A DNA stretch of 64,000 nt from Geomicrobium halophilum (GTDB taxonomy: Bacteria; Bacillota; Bacilli; Bacillales; Marinococcaceae), in the NCBI RefSeq assembly GCF_014207655.1, contig NZ_JACHHJ010000003.1:415776-479775 (forward strand), given 5' to 3'. The notes below the pieces were generated by a model. That model saw nothing but the letters and a program-made list of their open reading frames with translations. It ran no database searches and was not told the origin of the DNA. The translations under genes were made by a program, and so were the position numbers. Positions 8,924-18,998 of this stretch are shown one piece after another. Numbering within the stretch: the stretch's first letter is position 1; each line of letters opens with the position of its first letter.

Positions 8924-8975
8924 GCTTAAACACGATATACTGGCACACATAGATTGATGGATAGGAGCATTCCGC

Positions 8976-9485
8976 ATGATTCGACAAGCTAAACATGAAG
9001 ATGTAGAACAAATAGTGAAAATAGCGAAGAAGGCTATTCATGTCATGAACGCAGAAGGGAGCGATCAGTGGAACACGGATTACCCAACAAGAGTACATTT
9101 TTCAAATGACATCGATCACCAATCCCTTTACGTAAAAGAGGAGAGCGGCCAGCTCATGGGTTTTATTGTGGTTGATCAGGATATTGCAAATACCTATCAA
9201 TATGTTACGTGGTCTTTTCCAGACGAAGAAGCAGGAACCTTTCACCGTTTGGCAGTAGATCCCTATATTCGAAACAAAGGGGTTGCAAAGGAGCTCATTC
9301 AGTTTGCAGAAACCAAATGCAAAGAAGAGGGATTGAAAGCGATGAAAGTGGATACATATGAGCTTAATACGAAAACTCAGCGCTTATTTGAACGTCTTGG
9401 TTACAATTATGTCGGCAAATCAAAAGAAGGAAGTGGGAAACCGTACCCTTTTTATTTTTATGAAAAGCTTTTAAATGTGGAATGA
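8976..9485 (+). CDS. GNAT-family N-acetyltransferase
   Basis: 169-residue acetyl-CoA-dependent acetyltransferase. It begins MIRQAKHEDVEQIVKIAKKA, as family members do. The acetyl-CoA loop (motif A) is seen as LAVDPYIRNKGVAKELIQFAE at about residues 91-112, followed by the ELNTKTQRLFERLGYNYVG motif-B region. The acceptor substrate is unknown. AGGAG lies nine bases before ATG 8976. It may be co-transcribed with the DUF2071 gene upstream. Confidence 0.88.
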   Translation: MIRQAKHEDVEQIVKIAKKAIHVMNAEGSDQWNTDYPTRVHFSNDIDHQSLYVKEESGQLMGFIVVDQDIANTYQYVTWSFPDEEAGTFHRLAVDPYIRNKGVAKELIQFAETKCKEEGLKAMKVDTYELNTKTQRLFERLGYNYVGKSKEGSGKPYPFYFYEKLLNVE

Positions 9486-9531
9486 ATCGTTTCATCCACG
9501 GGGCTCTCCCTTATTGGAAAACGGACGAAAA

Positions 9532-9559
9532 CCCCCATAGCTCTTTTAAAACTATGGGG
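9532..9559 (-). terminator. Terminator of gabD
   Basis: CCCCATAG (9533-9540) pairs with CTATGGGG (9552-9559). On the minus strand the stem is followed by GTTTTCG. It may also serve the convergent GNAT gene. Confidence 0.75.
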
Positions 9560-9568
9560 AAGTAAATG

Positions 9569-10978
9569 TTAGATTTTAAGCGAAATATATTTTGTTTCCA
9601 AGAACTCGTCTATGCCGTGATGGCCGCCCTCTCTGCCGATCCCGCTTTGTTTCCAGCCTCCAAAGGGGGCTTGTGCAGTTGACGGCCCCCCATCATTCAA
9701 TCCAACGATTCCATATTCAAGCTTCTCAGCAAGACGAATGGCTTTGGAGACATCACGCGTGAACAAGTAGGAAGCCAGTCCATAAATCGTGTTATTGGCA
9801 CGATGGATCGCTTCTTCTTCTGTTTTGAACGTTGAGATGGGCGCAAGTGGACCAAAGGTTTCTTCATTCATGCAGGCCATATCTTCGGTTACACCACTCA
9901 CAACCGTAGGGGTAAGGAATAACCCGTCTTTCTTCGCGCCACCCGTTACAACCTTGGCACCTTGGCTTTTCGCATCTTCGATATGAGAAATCACTTTATC
10001 AACAGCGTCCTCATCGATCATTGGACCAATATCCGTATCTTCATCCAACCCGTTGCCGACCTTAAGTTCTTCTACGGCTTTCTTAAGTTTATTCGTAAAT
10101 TCTTCCTCAATGGATTCAGCTACATAAATACGATTGGCACAAACGCATGTCTGTCCTCCGTTCCTAAACTTGGAACCAACTGCTTGCTGCACTGCATTAT
10201 CAATGTCTGCATCTTCAAGTACAACGACCGGAGCATGCCCGCCAAGTTCCAAGGAAATTTTCTTCACTGTCTCTGAAGCGCCACTCATTAGCGTCTTTCC
10301 AACTTCTGTTGATCCAGTAAAGGTAAGCTTGCGGACGCGCGTATCTTCTTGCCAAGCTTGAGAAATTTCACTTGAAGCACCAGTTACGACATTAATAACT
10401 CCTTCTGGAATTCCTGCCTTGACGGAAAGCTCCGCTAACTTCAGTGCCGTTAATGGGGTCTGTGTGGCAGGCTTAATAATCGTTGTACACCCAACTGCTA
10501 GAGCCGGTGCCACTTTACGTGTAATCATAGCTGCCGGGAAGTTCCACGGAGTAATCGCAGCGACAACTCCTACCGGTTGTTTTGTAACAAACAAACGCTT
10601 GTCCGGTGTTGAGGCCGGAATGGTTTCTCCATATACACGTTTACCTTCTTCTGCATACCATTTTATAAATGAATTTGCGTAAGTAATTTCTCCGCGTGCC
10701 TCATGAATGGATTTGCCCTGCTCTTTTGTCATTGTTTGTGCAAGCTCTTCATGATTTTCATTAATAAGGTTGAACCACTTCTCAAGCTTATTGCTTCTTT
10801 CAGCAGCGGCCAACCCTGACCATGATTGAAGTGCTTTATGTGCGGCTGTAGCAGCCTCATTTGCCTCATTTGTACTTCCTCTTGGAACCGTATCAATAAC
10901 ATCCCCTGTCGCAGGATTAGTAACATCGATGGTTTCAAGGCCGCTGCCTGACCACTTTCCATTAATAAAAAAATTCAT
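9569..10978 (-). CDS. gabD: NAD(P)-dependent aldehyde dehydrogenase, probably succinate-semialdehyde dehydrogenase
   Basis: 469-residue aldehyde dehydrogenase, close in pattern to succinate-semialdehyde dehydrogenase (GABA shunt; oxidises succinate semialdehyde to succinate). Seen are the NAD-binding FTGSTEVGKTLM, the general-base Glu in LELGGHAP (about residue 246), the catalytic Cys in GGQTCVCANR (about residue 280) and ETFGPLAPI. The substrate is inferred only from overall resemblance; a related semialdehyde is possible. No GABA aminotransferase or permease is next to it. It is a single-gene unit with its own terminator. Confidence 0.8.
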   Translation of the reverse strand: MNFFINGKWSGSGLETIDVTNPATGDVIDTVPRGSTNEANEAATAAHKALQSWSGLAAAERSNKLEKWFNLINENHEELAQTMTKEQGKSIHEARGEITYANSFIKWYAEEGKRVYGETIPASTPDKRLFVTKQPVGVVAAITPWNFPAAMITRKVAPALAVGCTTIIKPATQTPLTALKLAELSVKAGIPEGVINVVTGASSEISQAWQEDTRVRKLTFTGSTEVGKTLMSGASETVKKISLELGGHAPVVVLEDADIDNAVQQAVGSKFRNGGQTCVCANRIYVAESIEEEFTNKLKKAVEELKVGNGLDEDTDIGPMIDEDAVDKVISHIEDAKSQGAKVVTGGAKKDGLFLTPTVVSGVTEDMACMNEETFGPLAPISTFKTEEEAIHRANNTIYGLASYLFTRDVSKAIRLAEKLEYGIVGLNDGGPSTAQAPFGGWKQSGIGREGGHHGIDEFLETKYISLKI

Positions 10979-11110
10979 TATAGCACGACTCCTTATTTGA
11001 GGGGTTTTTTATCTATCCCCGTATCTGAATAAAATAAAACCTTAATATTATAGTCAGCACGAAGAAAGATCAATTTTTCGAAAATATTCCCCTGAGATTT
11101 GAACCCAAAA

Positions 11111-11145
11111 AAGAGCTTCATGGGCCCGTTGCCATTGAAGCTCTT
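11111..11145 (-). terminator. Terminator of purA
   Basis: AAGAGCTTCA (11111-11120) pairs with TGAAGCTCTT (11136-11145). On the minus strand TTTTTT follows. It lies just past the purA stop. Confidence 0.88.
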
Positions 11146-11157
11146 TGTTTTGTATTT

Positions 11158-12447
11158 TTATAGCCCCCATACACCACGCACTTCATTGGTTTGTGTGCGA
11201 TCAGGCCCCACAGAGAAAACCGACAATGGGATATTGGTAAGTTGTGCAATTCGCTCTGCATAGTGGCGAGCGTTCGGTGGTAAGTCACCAAGATGGCGGG
11301 CACCGGTAATGTCTTCTTTCCATCCCGGCATTTCTTCATAAATCGGCTTACATTCAGAAAGCACGTTCAAGCTTGCCGGAAATTCTTCAATTCTTTCTCC
11401 TCTGTACTCATATGCTGTACAAATTTTCACCGTATCCAGGCCGGAGAGCACATCCAGGCAGTTTAATGATAGGTCAGTAATGCCGCTCACCCTGCGCGCG
11501 TGACGGACAACAACGGAATCAAACCAGCCGACCCGGCGAGGTCGTCCTGTGGTCGTCCCGTATTCCTTGCCGATATCCCGAATCCGATCTCCCGTTTCAT
11601 CGTTTAATTCGCTTGGGAACGGTCCGTCTCCGACTCTTGTCGTATAAGCTTTCGATACGCCAACGACGTGATGAATCTTAGAAGGACCGACACCAGAACC
11701 AATCGTCACCCCGCCGGCAATTGGGTTAGAGGATGTAACGAATGGATACGTTCCTTGGTCGATATCAAGCATGACTCCCTGAGCACCTTCAAAAAGCACG
11801 CGCCTTCCCTGGTCAATGGCATTATTTAAGACGACCGAAGTGTCACAAACATAGCGCGCAAGCCACTGTCCGTAGTCGTAATATTCTTCAAGAATATCTT
11901 CCACTTCAAAGCCTTCGGTTTCATAAATTTTTTCCAAAAGGCGATTTTTTTCCTTGAGGTTACGGGCTAATTTATTCTCAAACTCATCCTTTTCAAGAAG
12001 GTCAGCGATGCGGATACCAACTCGGGCCGCCTTATCCATATAAGCAGGGCCAATGCCTTTCTTGGTAGTGCCGATCTTACTTTCACCTTTACTTTCCTCC
12101 TCCACAATATCCTGTTTAATGTGATATGGAAGAATAACATGCGCACGATTACTAATTCGCAGATTGGACGTATCAATCCCTCTTGCCTGAAGACCTTCTA
12201 ATTCCTCTACTAAGGCTTTTGGGTCAATGACCATCCCGTTACCGATCACACAGGTTTTATCATCGGAAAAGATACCAGAGGGCACGAGATGCAGCTTATA
12301 CGTCTCACCGCCAAACTTAATCGTGTGACCTGCGTTGTTCCCGCCTTGATATCGTGCAATCACTTCCGCATTCTCAGATAGATAGTCTGTAATCTTTCCT
12401 TTACCTTCGTCCCCCCACTGTGTTCCTACGATAACGATAGATGACAA
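11158..12447 (-). CDS. purA: Adenylosuccinate synthetase
   Basis: 429-residue PurA, which joins aspartate to IMP with GTP hydrolysis in the first committed step of AMP synthesis. Family signatures are [14 protein letters not shown] at the N-terminus, the NNAGHT stretch, [12 protein letters not shown], and [13 protein letters not shown]. The start is TTG 12447 (read as MSSIVIVG), eight bases after GAGGTGAG and matching family N-termini; the frame stays open eleven codons further upstream. Its promoter and a PurBox-like pair lie directly upstream. dnaB precedes it but is separated by that control region. Confidence 0.95.
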   Translation of the reverse strand: MSSIVIVGTQWGDEGKGKITDYLSENAEVIARYQGGNNAGHTIKFGGETYKLHLVPSGIFSDDKTCVIGNGMVIDPKALVEELEGLQARGIDTSNLRISNRAHVILPYHIKQDIVEEESKGESKIGTTKKGIGPAYMDKAARVGIRIADLLEKDEFENKLARNLKEKNRLLEKIYETEGFEVEDILEEYYDYGQWLARYVCDTSVVLNNAIDQGRRVLFEGAQGVMLDIDQGTYPFVTSSNPIAGGVTIGSGVGPSKIHHVVGVSKAYTTRVGDGPFPSELNDETGDRIRDIGKEYGTTTGRPRRVGWFDSVVVRHARRVSGITDLSLNCLDVLSGLDTVKICTAYEYRGERIEEFPASLNVLSECKPIYEEMPGWKEDITGARHLGDLPPNARHYAERIAQLTNIPLSVFSVGPDRTQTNEVRGVWGL

Positions 12448-12504
12448 ATGACTCACCTCTTCTGTATAAATAATGTTCACTTTTTATATCAATCATCGAA
12501 ATTA

Positions 12505-12533
12505 ATTTTACCAAAAAGCGTGTAAAACGTCAA
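12505..12533 (-). promoter_or_regulatory. Sigma-A promoter of purA
   Basis: On the minus strand TTGACG (12528-12533), a 17-base spacer and TAAAAT (12505-12510), leaving a leader of about 50 bases before the TTG start. Confidence 0.8.
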
Positions 12534-12540
12534 AAATAAC

Positions 12541-12572
12541 GAACGAAATCAACTCAAGTTGCCATTTCGTTC
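12541..12572. promoter_or_regulatory. PurBox-like inverted pair upstream of purA (possible PurR operator)
   Basis: GAACGAAAT (12541-12549) and its complement (12564-12572) are separated by 14 bases and lie just upstream of the purA -35. The cores contain CGAAC/CGAA as in Bacillus PurBoxes, and the extended left arm matches about 10 of 13 consensus positions. The structure could instead be the dnaB terminator, since a stem followed by TTATTTTT can form on the minus strand. Confidence 0.45.
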
Positions 12573-12619
12573 ATTTTAGGAGCATTTTGACAAATTCAAA
12601 TATGGTGCAAGGCGCCCTC

Positions 12620-13978
12620 TTATGGCGCCATACTTTCATCATGTTGACGGTCAAGATTAACAAATTTGTTGTATTCCTTAATAAAAGCGAGCTCGACACT
12701 GCCAACGGGACCATTCCGTTGCTTGGCAAGAATAATTTCAATCATGTTCTGATTTTCTGTTTCCTGATCGTAATAATCCTCACGATAGAGAAAAGATACG
12801 ATATCTGCGTCCTGCTCGATACTGCCGGACTCCCGTAAATCGGACATCATCGGGCGTTTGTCTTGGCGGGACTCAACCCCGCGGGAAAGCTGAGATAGTG
12901 CAATAACTGGGACATTTAATTCACGTGCGATAGCTTTGAGATTTCGAGAGATTTCCGAGACTTCCTGTTGACGGCTTTCGGACCCCTGACCCTGAATAAG
13001 CTGTAAATAATCAATCAAAATCATGCCTAGCCCTTTTTCATTTTGCAGACGCCTGCATTTAGCGCGAATATCGCTCACCTTAATTCCAGGTGAATCATCA
13101 ATATATATGCCGGCACGTGAAAGGGTCCCCATGGCCATCGTCAGCTTTTCCCAGTCTTCTTCGAGCAGTTGGCCTGTCCGAAGGCGTGATCCATCAATGT
13201 TACCTTCAGCGCAAAGCATTCTTTGCACGAGTTGGGAAGCGCCCATCTCTAAGCTGAAAATCGCTACGTTTTCATCGGTTTTCGTCGCAATATTTTGGGC
13301 GATGTTTAAAGCAAAAGCTGTTTTTCCCATGGAAGGCCGGGCAGCGACAATGATCAAATCACTAGATTGAAAACCGGCGGTCATCCGATCCAGATCCTGA
13401 AAGCCGCTAGCAATACCCGTGAGGGCATCGCCACGTCCTTGCAACATTTCAATATTGTCATAGGTTTCCATAAGGACTTCCTTGATCGATACAAACGCTC
13501 CCGAGTTCCGCCGGTTCGAAACTTCAAGGATTGCCCGTTCTGCATCACCGAGAACGTCATCAACTTCCTGATCCTCAGTATACCCTTCCGATACAATGGA
13601 GGTTGCTGTACGAATCAGACGACGTAATAAGGACTTTTCCTCAATGATCCGTGCGTAATAGCCGACATTTGCCGCGGTAGGAACAGCGTTAGCAAGATCG
13701 GTAAGATATGAGATTCCACCCGCTTCCTCCAACCATTCATGATCCTGAAGCTGGGAAGTTACGGTCACGAGATCGACCGGCTCCGCCTGTTCTGAAAGAT
13801 GGGCCATTACGCGAAAAATACGCTGATGAGACGCTCGATAGAAATCCTCTGGTCGCAGACGTTCCATAGCGGTAACGAGCGATCCTTCTTCAAGAAAAAT
13901 CGCTCCCAATACCGCTTGCTCAGCTTCTATATTTTGTGGCGGTGTACGATCACCGGTTAAAACATCGCTCAACGTCAT
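12620..13978 (-). CDS. dnaB: Replicative DNA helicase DnaB (B. subtilis DnaC)
   Basis: 452-residue hexameric helicase that unwinds DNA at the fork. The N-terminal primase-binding domain begins at PPQNIEAEQAVLGAIF. The RecA-like ATPase has Walker A ARPSMGKTAFAL (about residue 210), Walker B MILIDYLQLI, and the RNGPVG arginine-finger region near the C-terminus. No intein is present. GGGAGG is only two bases before ATG 13978; TTG two codons on has better spacing and could be the true start. It follows rplI by 15 bases in the gdpP-rplI-dnaB operon. Confidence 0.96.
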   Translation of the reverse strand: MTLSDVLTGDRTPPQNIEAEQAVLGAIFLEEGSLVTAMERLRPEDFYRASHQRIFRVMAHLSEQAEPVDLVTVTSQLQDHEWLEEAGGISYLTDLANAVPTAANVGYYARIIEEKSLLRRLIRTATSIVSEGYTEDQEVDDVLGDAERAILEVSNRRNSGAFVSIKEVLMETYDNIEMLQGRGDALTGIASGFQDLDRMTAGFQSSDLIIVAARPSMGKTAFALNIAQNIATKTDENVAIFSLEMGASQLVQRMLCAEGNIDGSRLRTGQLLEEDWEKLTMAMGTLSRAGIYIDDSPGIKVSDIRAKCRRLQNEKGLGMILIDYLQLIQGQGSESRQQEVSEISRNLKAIARELNVPVIALSQLSRGVESRQDKRPMMSDLRESGSIEQDADIVSFLYREDYYDQETENQNMIEIILAKQRNGPVGSVELAFIKEYNKFVNLDRQHDESMAP

Positions 13979-13993
13979 GGCCTCCCTTTCTGC

Positions 13994-14440
13994 CTAATCC
14001 TGAGCCTTTACATGAATATCAACCGTTGCTACGACTTGCGGATGAATTTTGATTCCTACTTTTGTAACACCGAGTGTACGAATAGGGTCTTTCAAATCGA
14101 TTTTACGTTTATCAACCGTAAATCCTTTTTGTTTTAAGGCTTCTGTAATTTGTTTGGTAGAAACAGCTCCAAAAAGTCGTCCTGCTTTTCCTGCTTTTGC
14201 TCCAATCTCAACGGTTGTTTCTTCGAGTTGTTGTTTTTGCTTTTGGGCTTCTTCTAGCTCTTGCTGAGCCTTCTTTTCGTCACTAGCCTTTTTCTTTTCC
14301 AACTCTTTCAAGTTAGAATTTGAAGCTTCCTGAGCAAGATTGTTCGGGAATAAGTAATTACGGGCGTACCCTTCGGATACATTTTTTACTTCGCCTCGTT
14401 TTCCCTTTCCCTTTATATCTTTTGTAAAGATCACTTTCAT
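13994..14440 (-). CDS. rplI: 50S ribosomal protein L9
   Basis: 148-residue L9, an elongated large-subunit protein that limits frameshifting. It begins [34 protein letters not shown], the L9 signature, then has a long charged helix (about residues 45-75) and a C-terminal RNA-binding domain. Its ATG overlaps the gdpP stop (ATGA), so translation is coupled. Confidence 0.97.
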   Translation of the reverse strand: MKVIFTKDIKGKGKRGEVKNVSEGYARNYLFPNNLAQEASNSNLKELEKKKASDEKKAQQELEEAQKQKQQLEETTVEIGAKAGKAGRLFGAVSTKQITEALKQKGFTVDKRKIDLKDPIRTLGVTKVGIKIHPQVVATVDIHVKAQD

Positions 14441-16410
14441 TGTGTTTCTCCTCCTTCTTCCATGTACTCATCAATGGCTGTTTTCAAGCGGTCTTCAGCT
14501 TCAGGCAAGGCAATATCTTGCATTTGCGTAGCTGCATTGGTTAAATGACCGCCGCCACCGAGCTTTTCCATAATGACTTGAACGTTTACCTCACCTAGCG
14601 AGCGAGCGCTAATACTAATGCGTTGATCTTGCCGTTTTGAGATCACGAATGAACCTTTTACATCATTCATTGTAAGCAATGTGTCCGCAGCTTGGGCGAT
14701 GAGAACTTGATGATAGGCCTCATCATCATTACTGCGCGCAATGGCCATGCCCTCCCGATAAATACTTGCCTTCTCAATCAGCTTAGAACGTTGAACATAT
14801 TGATCGAGATCTTCTTTTAGTAAAAGCTGTACAGCTGTTGTATCAGCTCCATTCGACTTTAAGAAGGAAGCTGCATCAAATGTACGCGCCCCCGTTCGAA
14901 TACTAAAGTTTTTCGTATCCACCATCATACCCGCTAGCATAGCTGTAGCCTCTAATGTATCCATAGAGACACGAGTAGGCTGATATTCCAGCAATTCCGT
15001 CACGAGTTCAGATGCTGATGAAGCATATGGCTCCATATAGACAAGGGCAGGATCAGCAATGAATTCCTCTCCGCGACGGTGGTGATCAAGAACAACGACG
15101 CGATGTACTCGTTCAAGTAGTTTAGGTTCAATCACGAGTGAAGGTTTATGGGTATCAACAACAACAAGCAGCGTCTGCCTGGTTAAATGTTCTAATGCTT
15201 GGCTAGGTGTTAGGAAATGGGACCAGAGATACTCATGTTGTTCTACTTCATCCATCAGTTTTTGTACATCCGGGCTTACATCAGCGTTATCTACAACGAT
15301 ATGGGCATCCTTGTCGTTTACTTCAGCCACTTTAAGTACACCAATGCTTGCCCCAATCGCATCCATATCCGGGGTCTTATGCCCCATAACAATCACTTGA
15401 TCACTCTCAAGGACAAAATCGCGAAGTGCATGGGAAATCACCCGTGCCCGAACCCGGGTACGTTTTTCAACGGCATTCGTTTTTCCACCGTAAAACCGGA
15501 CTTGACCGTTCCTTTCTTTAATCACAACCTGGTCACCGCCACGCCCGAGTGCGAGATCGAGACTAGATTGGGCTAGGGCTGCTAACTCCCGCAATGTTTT
15601 CTCCCCGATCCCTAGCCCGATACTTAGGGTAAGGGCAACCTTTTCTTTTGAAGTCATGTCACGAATATCATCGATAATCTGGAATCGGTTATTCTCAATG
15701 TCCTCAAGCGCACGGTAATTTAAAATCGCAATAAAACGATCATCGGCTACACTCCGGAGCAAAATATCATACTCCTGAGCCCACTGATTCAATTGAGACA
15801 TAAGCTTACCTCTTAGACGACTTGAAACCTGTTCGTCTAACCCTTGCATTACATCGTCGTAATTATCCAGCAATATATGCGCGACAACCGTCTGCTCTTC
15901 ATTATAAAGATTGCGCGTTTCAACGGTTTCAGTCATATCGAAAAAGTATAGAAGTCGCTCTTCCTTTTGTCCGTAAATATAATACTCCCGATCATAAAGT
16001 CGTAATCGATGTTCAGATTTTTTGTCCCGTAACAATTCAGGAATATCATTAGAAAGTACACCTACGGATTTCCCTAAATATTCCTCTGGCAAAAAAGCAT
16101 GAAGATACGGGTTAGCCCATTGAATCTGTTCGTTTTGATCATAGAGTAAAATCCCTACAGGTAGCTTCGTGACTGCATCTTCCCCAGCACGATTCACCCG
16201 ATGACTAAGGGTTGAAATGTATTTTTTTAAATCCTCCTGAAATCGGACATGAACAGAATAAGTAAGCCAACCCAGTCCTAAGAGCAAAACAAAGCCAATC
16301 ACTGCCAGTTGCCATTGGTAAAACGCAAGTGCAGTCGTGATAAGCATAGCAAAGGCAAAGACGACAATAATCGGATAGTTATATCTACGCTCTTTTAAAA
16401 AAATGGGCAT
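14437..16410 (-). CDS. gdpP: Cyclic-di-AMP phosphodiesterase GdpP (YybT)
   Basis: 657-residue membrane enzyme that hydrolyses c-di-AMP to pApA, controlling potassium and osmolyte balance. Two membrane helices at about 12-48; degenerate PAS at about 80-160; degenerate GGDEF at about 170-300; DHH domain with metal ligands H344, D348 and D350 ([11 protein letters not shown]), D419 and DHH at 442-444; and DHHA1 domain to the end with GGGGH. All the metal ligands I looked for are present, so it should be active. First gene of its operon after yybS, which it follows by 11 bases. Confidence 0.95.
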   Translation of the reverse strand: MPIFLKERRYNYPIIVVFAFAMLITTALAFYQWQLAVIGFVLLLGLGWLTYSVHVRFQEDLKKYISTLSHRVNRAGEDAVTKLPVGILLYDQNEQIQWANPYLHAFLPEEYLGKSVGVLSNDIPELLRDKKSEHRLRLYDREYYIYGQKEERLLYFFDMTETVETRNLYNEEQTVVAHILLDNYDDVMQGLDEQVSSRLRGKLMSQLNQWAQEYDILLRSVADDRFIAILNYRALEDIENNRFQIIDDIRDMTSKEKVALTLSIGLGIGEKTLRELAALAQSSLDLALGRGGDQVVIKERNGQVRFYGGKTNAVEKRTRVRARVISHALRDFVLESDQVIVMGHKTPDMDAIGASIGVLKVAEVNDKDAHIVVDNADVSPDVQKLMDEVEQHEYLWSHFLTPSQALEHLTRQTLLVVVDTHKPSLVIEPKLLERVHRVVVLDHHRRGEEFIADPALVYMEPYASSASELVTELLEYQPTRVSMDTLEATAMLAGMMVDTKNFSIRTGARTFDAASFLKSNGADTTAVQLLLKEDLDQYVQRSKLIEKASIYREGMAIARSNDDEAYHQVLIAQAADTLLTMNDVKGSFVISKRQDQRISISARSLGEVNVQVIMEKLGGGGHLTNAATQMQDIALPEAEDRLKTAIDEYMEEGGETQ

Positions 16411-16421
16411 TTACTCAACCC

Positions 16422-17366
16422 CTAATTCTTATCAGACTTGATTCGATCTTTTAAATTAAAACCGATATCCAAAATACCGAGAATCCGTACAAACGTTGAG
16501 ACAAGTGGAAGCATCATCCCTGGAAAGAGGATCAAGATCGGAAGTGCCTTTGTCATTTTCCTTACATGAACAAATTGGAACATCACTGATGCACCTTGAA
16601 TGATCATGGCGATTTCGAGTAAAGGAACAATATTAGACACGATCATATGCATGGTTGTGCCTTGATCATCCAAAACAGCCAGTCGCAGTATAATTCCAAT
16701 TAGATAATACCAAAGAAAAACTCTCGGTAGTGACCATAATCTGATCGGAGGAAATCGATATTGTCCATCAACAAGCCTTCGCAAAATAGGATGAGCAAAC
16801 GCTTGTGTCAGAAACGCATAGCCAGCCCCTGTTACGATCATGATCAAAGGAGCAATTTGCGGTATGAAATCGATCAACTCACGATACATGTTCAGTTGTT
16901 CTTCATTGGTTTCTTGGCCGAGTGAGGTTAGGATCTGTTCAGCCGAGGCAACAGACTCTTCCATCCCTGATGCCAGTACTTCAAATGGATGTACATCCAG
17001 GATCAAAATCGAACCCACGAACAGAAGCCAAAGAGTAAAAATATAACTCAAGCTTCCCGCAAAAAGTGTCTGAAAGGCCGAGCGTTTCTGGTAGTAACTA
17101 AAGCCTACCACATAACCCCCTACGGCAAAGAGGAGCACAAGCGGTATCGAAAATGGAAATCCGATTAATAAACTAACAAATATACTAACAGCAAGTACTA
17201 ACGCTCCAGGTTTGGGCCCAAAACGCAGTGTATAAATGAGGAGGGGCATCGGAAGAAGCCAGACGGATATAACCCACAAAGCAGGTATATAAATAGTTGC
17301 TGCCATTAAAATTGCAAAAAGTGCAATCATGACCGCTCCTTCGGTTACCTTTCTTGATTGATTCAT
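16422..17366 (-). CDS. yybS: YybS-type membrane protein (DUF2232)
   Basis: 314-residue integral membrane protein of the DUF2232/YybS family. About eight hydrophobic segments are visible, the first at about residues 9-35. The pattern resembles ECF transporter S-components (small-molecule uptake), but no substrate is known. It sits immediately upstream of gdpP, as in other Bacillaceae, and is transcribed with it. Confidence 0.85.
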   Translation of the reverse strand: MNQSRKVTEGAVMIALFAILMAATIYIPALWVISVWLLPMPLLIYTLRFGPKPGALVLAVSIFVSLLIGFPFSIPLVLLFAVGGYVVGFSYYQKRSAFQTLFAGSLSYIFTLWLLFVGSILILDVHPFEVLASGMEESVASAEQILTSLGQETNEEQLNMYRELIDFIPQIAPLIMIVTGAGYAFLTQAFAHPILRRLVDGQYRFPPIRLWSLPRVFLWYYLIGIILRLAVLDDQGTTMHMIVSNIVPLLEIAMIIQGASVMFQFVHVRKMTKALPILILFPGMMLPLVSTFVRILGILDIGFNLKDRIKSDKN

Positions 17367-17397
17367 TTAGCCACCCCTTGGAACTCACGTACTTTTC

Positions 17398-17590
17398 TAT
17401 AAGAGGATGTTCAAAAAGTCCGGTTAAACTTCCTCGAAAAAGAAAATCACTTCTTCATCGTGCGAGGAGGATTCGAGAGCCGCCAAATTTCTGCGTCAGC
17501 ACGTACCAGAATCGTACGCTTCGATGCTCGAGACAGGCTTCCTTGCACTTCTCGGCTCTTTTTGTCCTTCTTTTTGAACACGCACTATAA
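17398..17590. repeat. Interspersed MITE-like element, copy 1
   Basis: About 183 bp bounded by GAGGATGTTCAAAAAG on the left and CTTTTTGAACACGCAC on the right (imperfect inverted ends), flanked on both sides by TATAA, a likely 5-bp target duplication. No intact ORF was seen. Related elements occur at 26823, 32703, 37182 and 39941. Confidence 0.75.
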
Positions 17591-17724
17591 TTTATTCTTT
17601 ATGGTTCACTCGTCCATTGTAGCCCATACGCCAATAAAATGAAAGATTGAGCATTACTCCGAAAGTACAATGAAGGGACAGAAAGCTTTGATTGCGCCTT
17701 CTCTTATACAATAAACACGAAAAA

Positions 17725-17752
17725 CACTGCCAGCAATAATTAGCTGGCAGTG
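17725..17752 (-). terminator. Terminator of rpsF-ssb-rpsR
   Basis: CACTGCCAGC (17725-17734) pairs with GCTGGCAGTG (17743-17752). On the minus strand TTTTTCG follows. Confidence 0.88.
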
Positions 17753-17813
17753 CAACAAAACAAGAAAATGCAGGGAATTCACCATTTAGGTGAAAGCCTT
17801 AGCATCTTGTTGC

Positions 17814-18041
17814 TTATACCTCTTTAGCATACGGGAGAAGTGCTGCTTGACGAGAACGTTTAATTGCGATTGTCAATTTACGTTGATATTTCGCAGAAGT
17901 TCCTGTTACCCGTCTTGGCAAAATCTTTCCACGTTCAGAGATGAACTTACGAAGAAGATCAACATCTTTATAATCAATTTTTTGGATCTTGTTCACAGTA
18001 AAGTAACATACTTTTCTGCGTTTGCCCCTACGACGTGCCAT
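17814..18041 (-). CDS. rpsR: 30S ribosomal protein S18
   Basis: 75-residue S18, which binds S6 and the central domain of 16S rRNA. The family signatures [25 protein letters not shown] and [14 protein letters not shown] are present. The single Cys suggests a form without a zinc site. It ends the rpsF-ssb-rpsR operon. Confidence 0.97.
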   Translation of the reverse strand: MARRRGKRRKVCYFTVNKIQKIDYKDVDLLRKFISERGKILPRRVTGTSAKYQRKLTIAIKRSRQAALLPYAKEV

Positions 18042-18081
18042 GAGGTCTCCCTCCTTCCACTGATAAATTAATTAGAGGTGT

Positions 18082-18561
18082 TTAGAATGGTAAATCGTCG
18101 TCGGATATATCGACCGGCTTTCCATCATTGGAAATCGGATCTTCATTTAAGTTGGACGTGTTTCTTTGCGGTTCTTGACTAAAACCATAGTTCCCTGAGC
18201 CACCCATGCTCTGATCAGAATCTCCCCGATTTGCGGTAACATTGCGAGGTTCTAAAAATTGCACGCTTTCAGCTTGGACTTCAACGACGTTCACACGCCG
18301 CCCTTCCTGATTCTCAAAGCTGCGACTTTGCATCCGGCCATCTATGCCAGCCAAACTCCCTTTTTTCAAATAGTTAGCTACGTTTTCCGCTTGCTTTCTC
18401 CAAACAACACAGTTTAAGAAATCGGCTTCCCGCTCCCCGTGCTGATTGGTAAACGGACGATTAACAGCAATGCCGAAGTTTGCTACCGCAACACCGTTTG
18501 GCGTATACCGCAATTCAGGATCACGAGTGAGACGTCCAACGAGTACGACGCGATTAATCAT
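18082..18561 (-). CDS. ssb: Single-stranded DNA-binding protein SSB
   Basis: 159-residue SSB. OB-fold at residues 1-105 ([23 protein letters not shown] start), then a Gln/Asn/Gly-rich linker and the acidic C-terminal tip DDDLPF that recruits replication and repair proteins. It is placed between the S6 and S18 genes, as in most Firmicutes. Confidence 0.97.
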   Translation of the reverse strand: MINRVVLVGRLTRDPELRYTPNGVAVANFGIAVNRPFTNQHGEREADFLNCVVWRKQAENVANYLKKGSLAGIDGRMQSRSFENQEGRRVNVVEVQAESVQFLEPRNVTANRGDSDQSMGGSGNYGFSQEPQRNTSNLNEDPISNDGKPVDISDDDLPF

Positions 18562-18590
18562 TCCAAACCCTCCCCTTATTTGAAAATCGA

Positions 18591-18878
18591 TTAGTCATCA
18601 TCACGAACAACGAGTGTGCGAATAACTTCGTCCGATAGTTTAACACGACGGTCGAATTCATTCACAGCTGCGGCTGTTCCTTGAACAGTTAATACGACAT
18701 AATATCCTTCACGGTAATCATTGATTTCATAAGCGAGACGACGTCTCCCTTTCTCATCAACATCCGTAACTTCTGCCCCGTTATCAGTGAGGACTTTATT
18801 AAAGCGCTCGATCGTTGCTTTGATGGCATCCTCTTCCAATGTAGGATTCAAAATGTAAAGAATCTCGTATTTACGCAC
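18591..18878 (-). CDS. rpsF: 30S ribosomal protein S6
   Basis: 95-residue S6, partner of S18 on the 30S platform. Starts with GTG at 18878 after [22 protein letters not shown] and the [18 protein letters not shown] motif are diagnostic. First gene of the operon, with a structured leader that may bind the S6:S18 complex. Confidence 0.97.
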   Translation of the reverse strand: MRKYEILYILNPTLEEDAIKATIERFNKVLTDNGAEVTDVDEKGRRRLAYEINDYREGYYVVLTVQGTAAAVNEFDRRVKLSDEVIRTLVVRDDD

Positions 18879-18890
18879 GTGGTCACCTCC

Positions 18891-18937
18891 TTTTGGTCTT
18901 AACGGCCCCTGTCACAACAGGAGCAAGGAGCAAAACT
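18891..18937 (-). promoter_or_regulatory. rpsF leader: Probable S6:S18-binding autoregulatory leader of rpsF
   Basis: The transcript forms a hairpin (CTCCTGT / ACAGGGG, loop TGTG) followed by CCGT and then TAAG, which can pair back to CTTG before the hairpin. This leaves a CCG-containing bulge on the 3' side next to the rpsF ribosome site. That layout matches the S6:S18 leader type known from other bacteria. The rest of 18879-19237 holds the promoter and no gene. Confidence 0.55.
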
Positions 18938-18969
18938 GGGCAGCGCCCTCTATTTACTCGCAATATAGT

Positions 18970-18998
18970 ATTGTAACAGGAACGTTACTCATACACAA
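18970..18998 (-). promoter_or_regulatory. Sigma-A promoter of rpsF-ssb-rpsR
   Basis: On the minus strand TTGTGT (18993-18998), 17 bases, TACAAT (18970-18975), about 90 bases before the GTG start. Confidence 0.75.
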
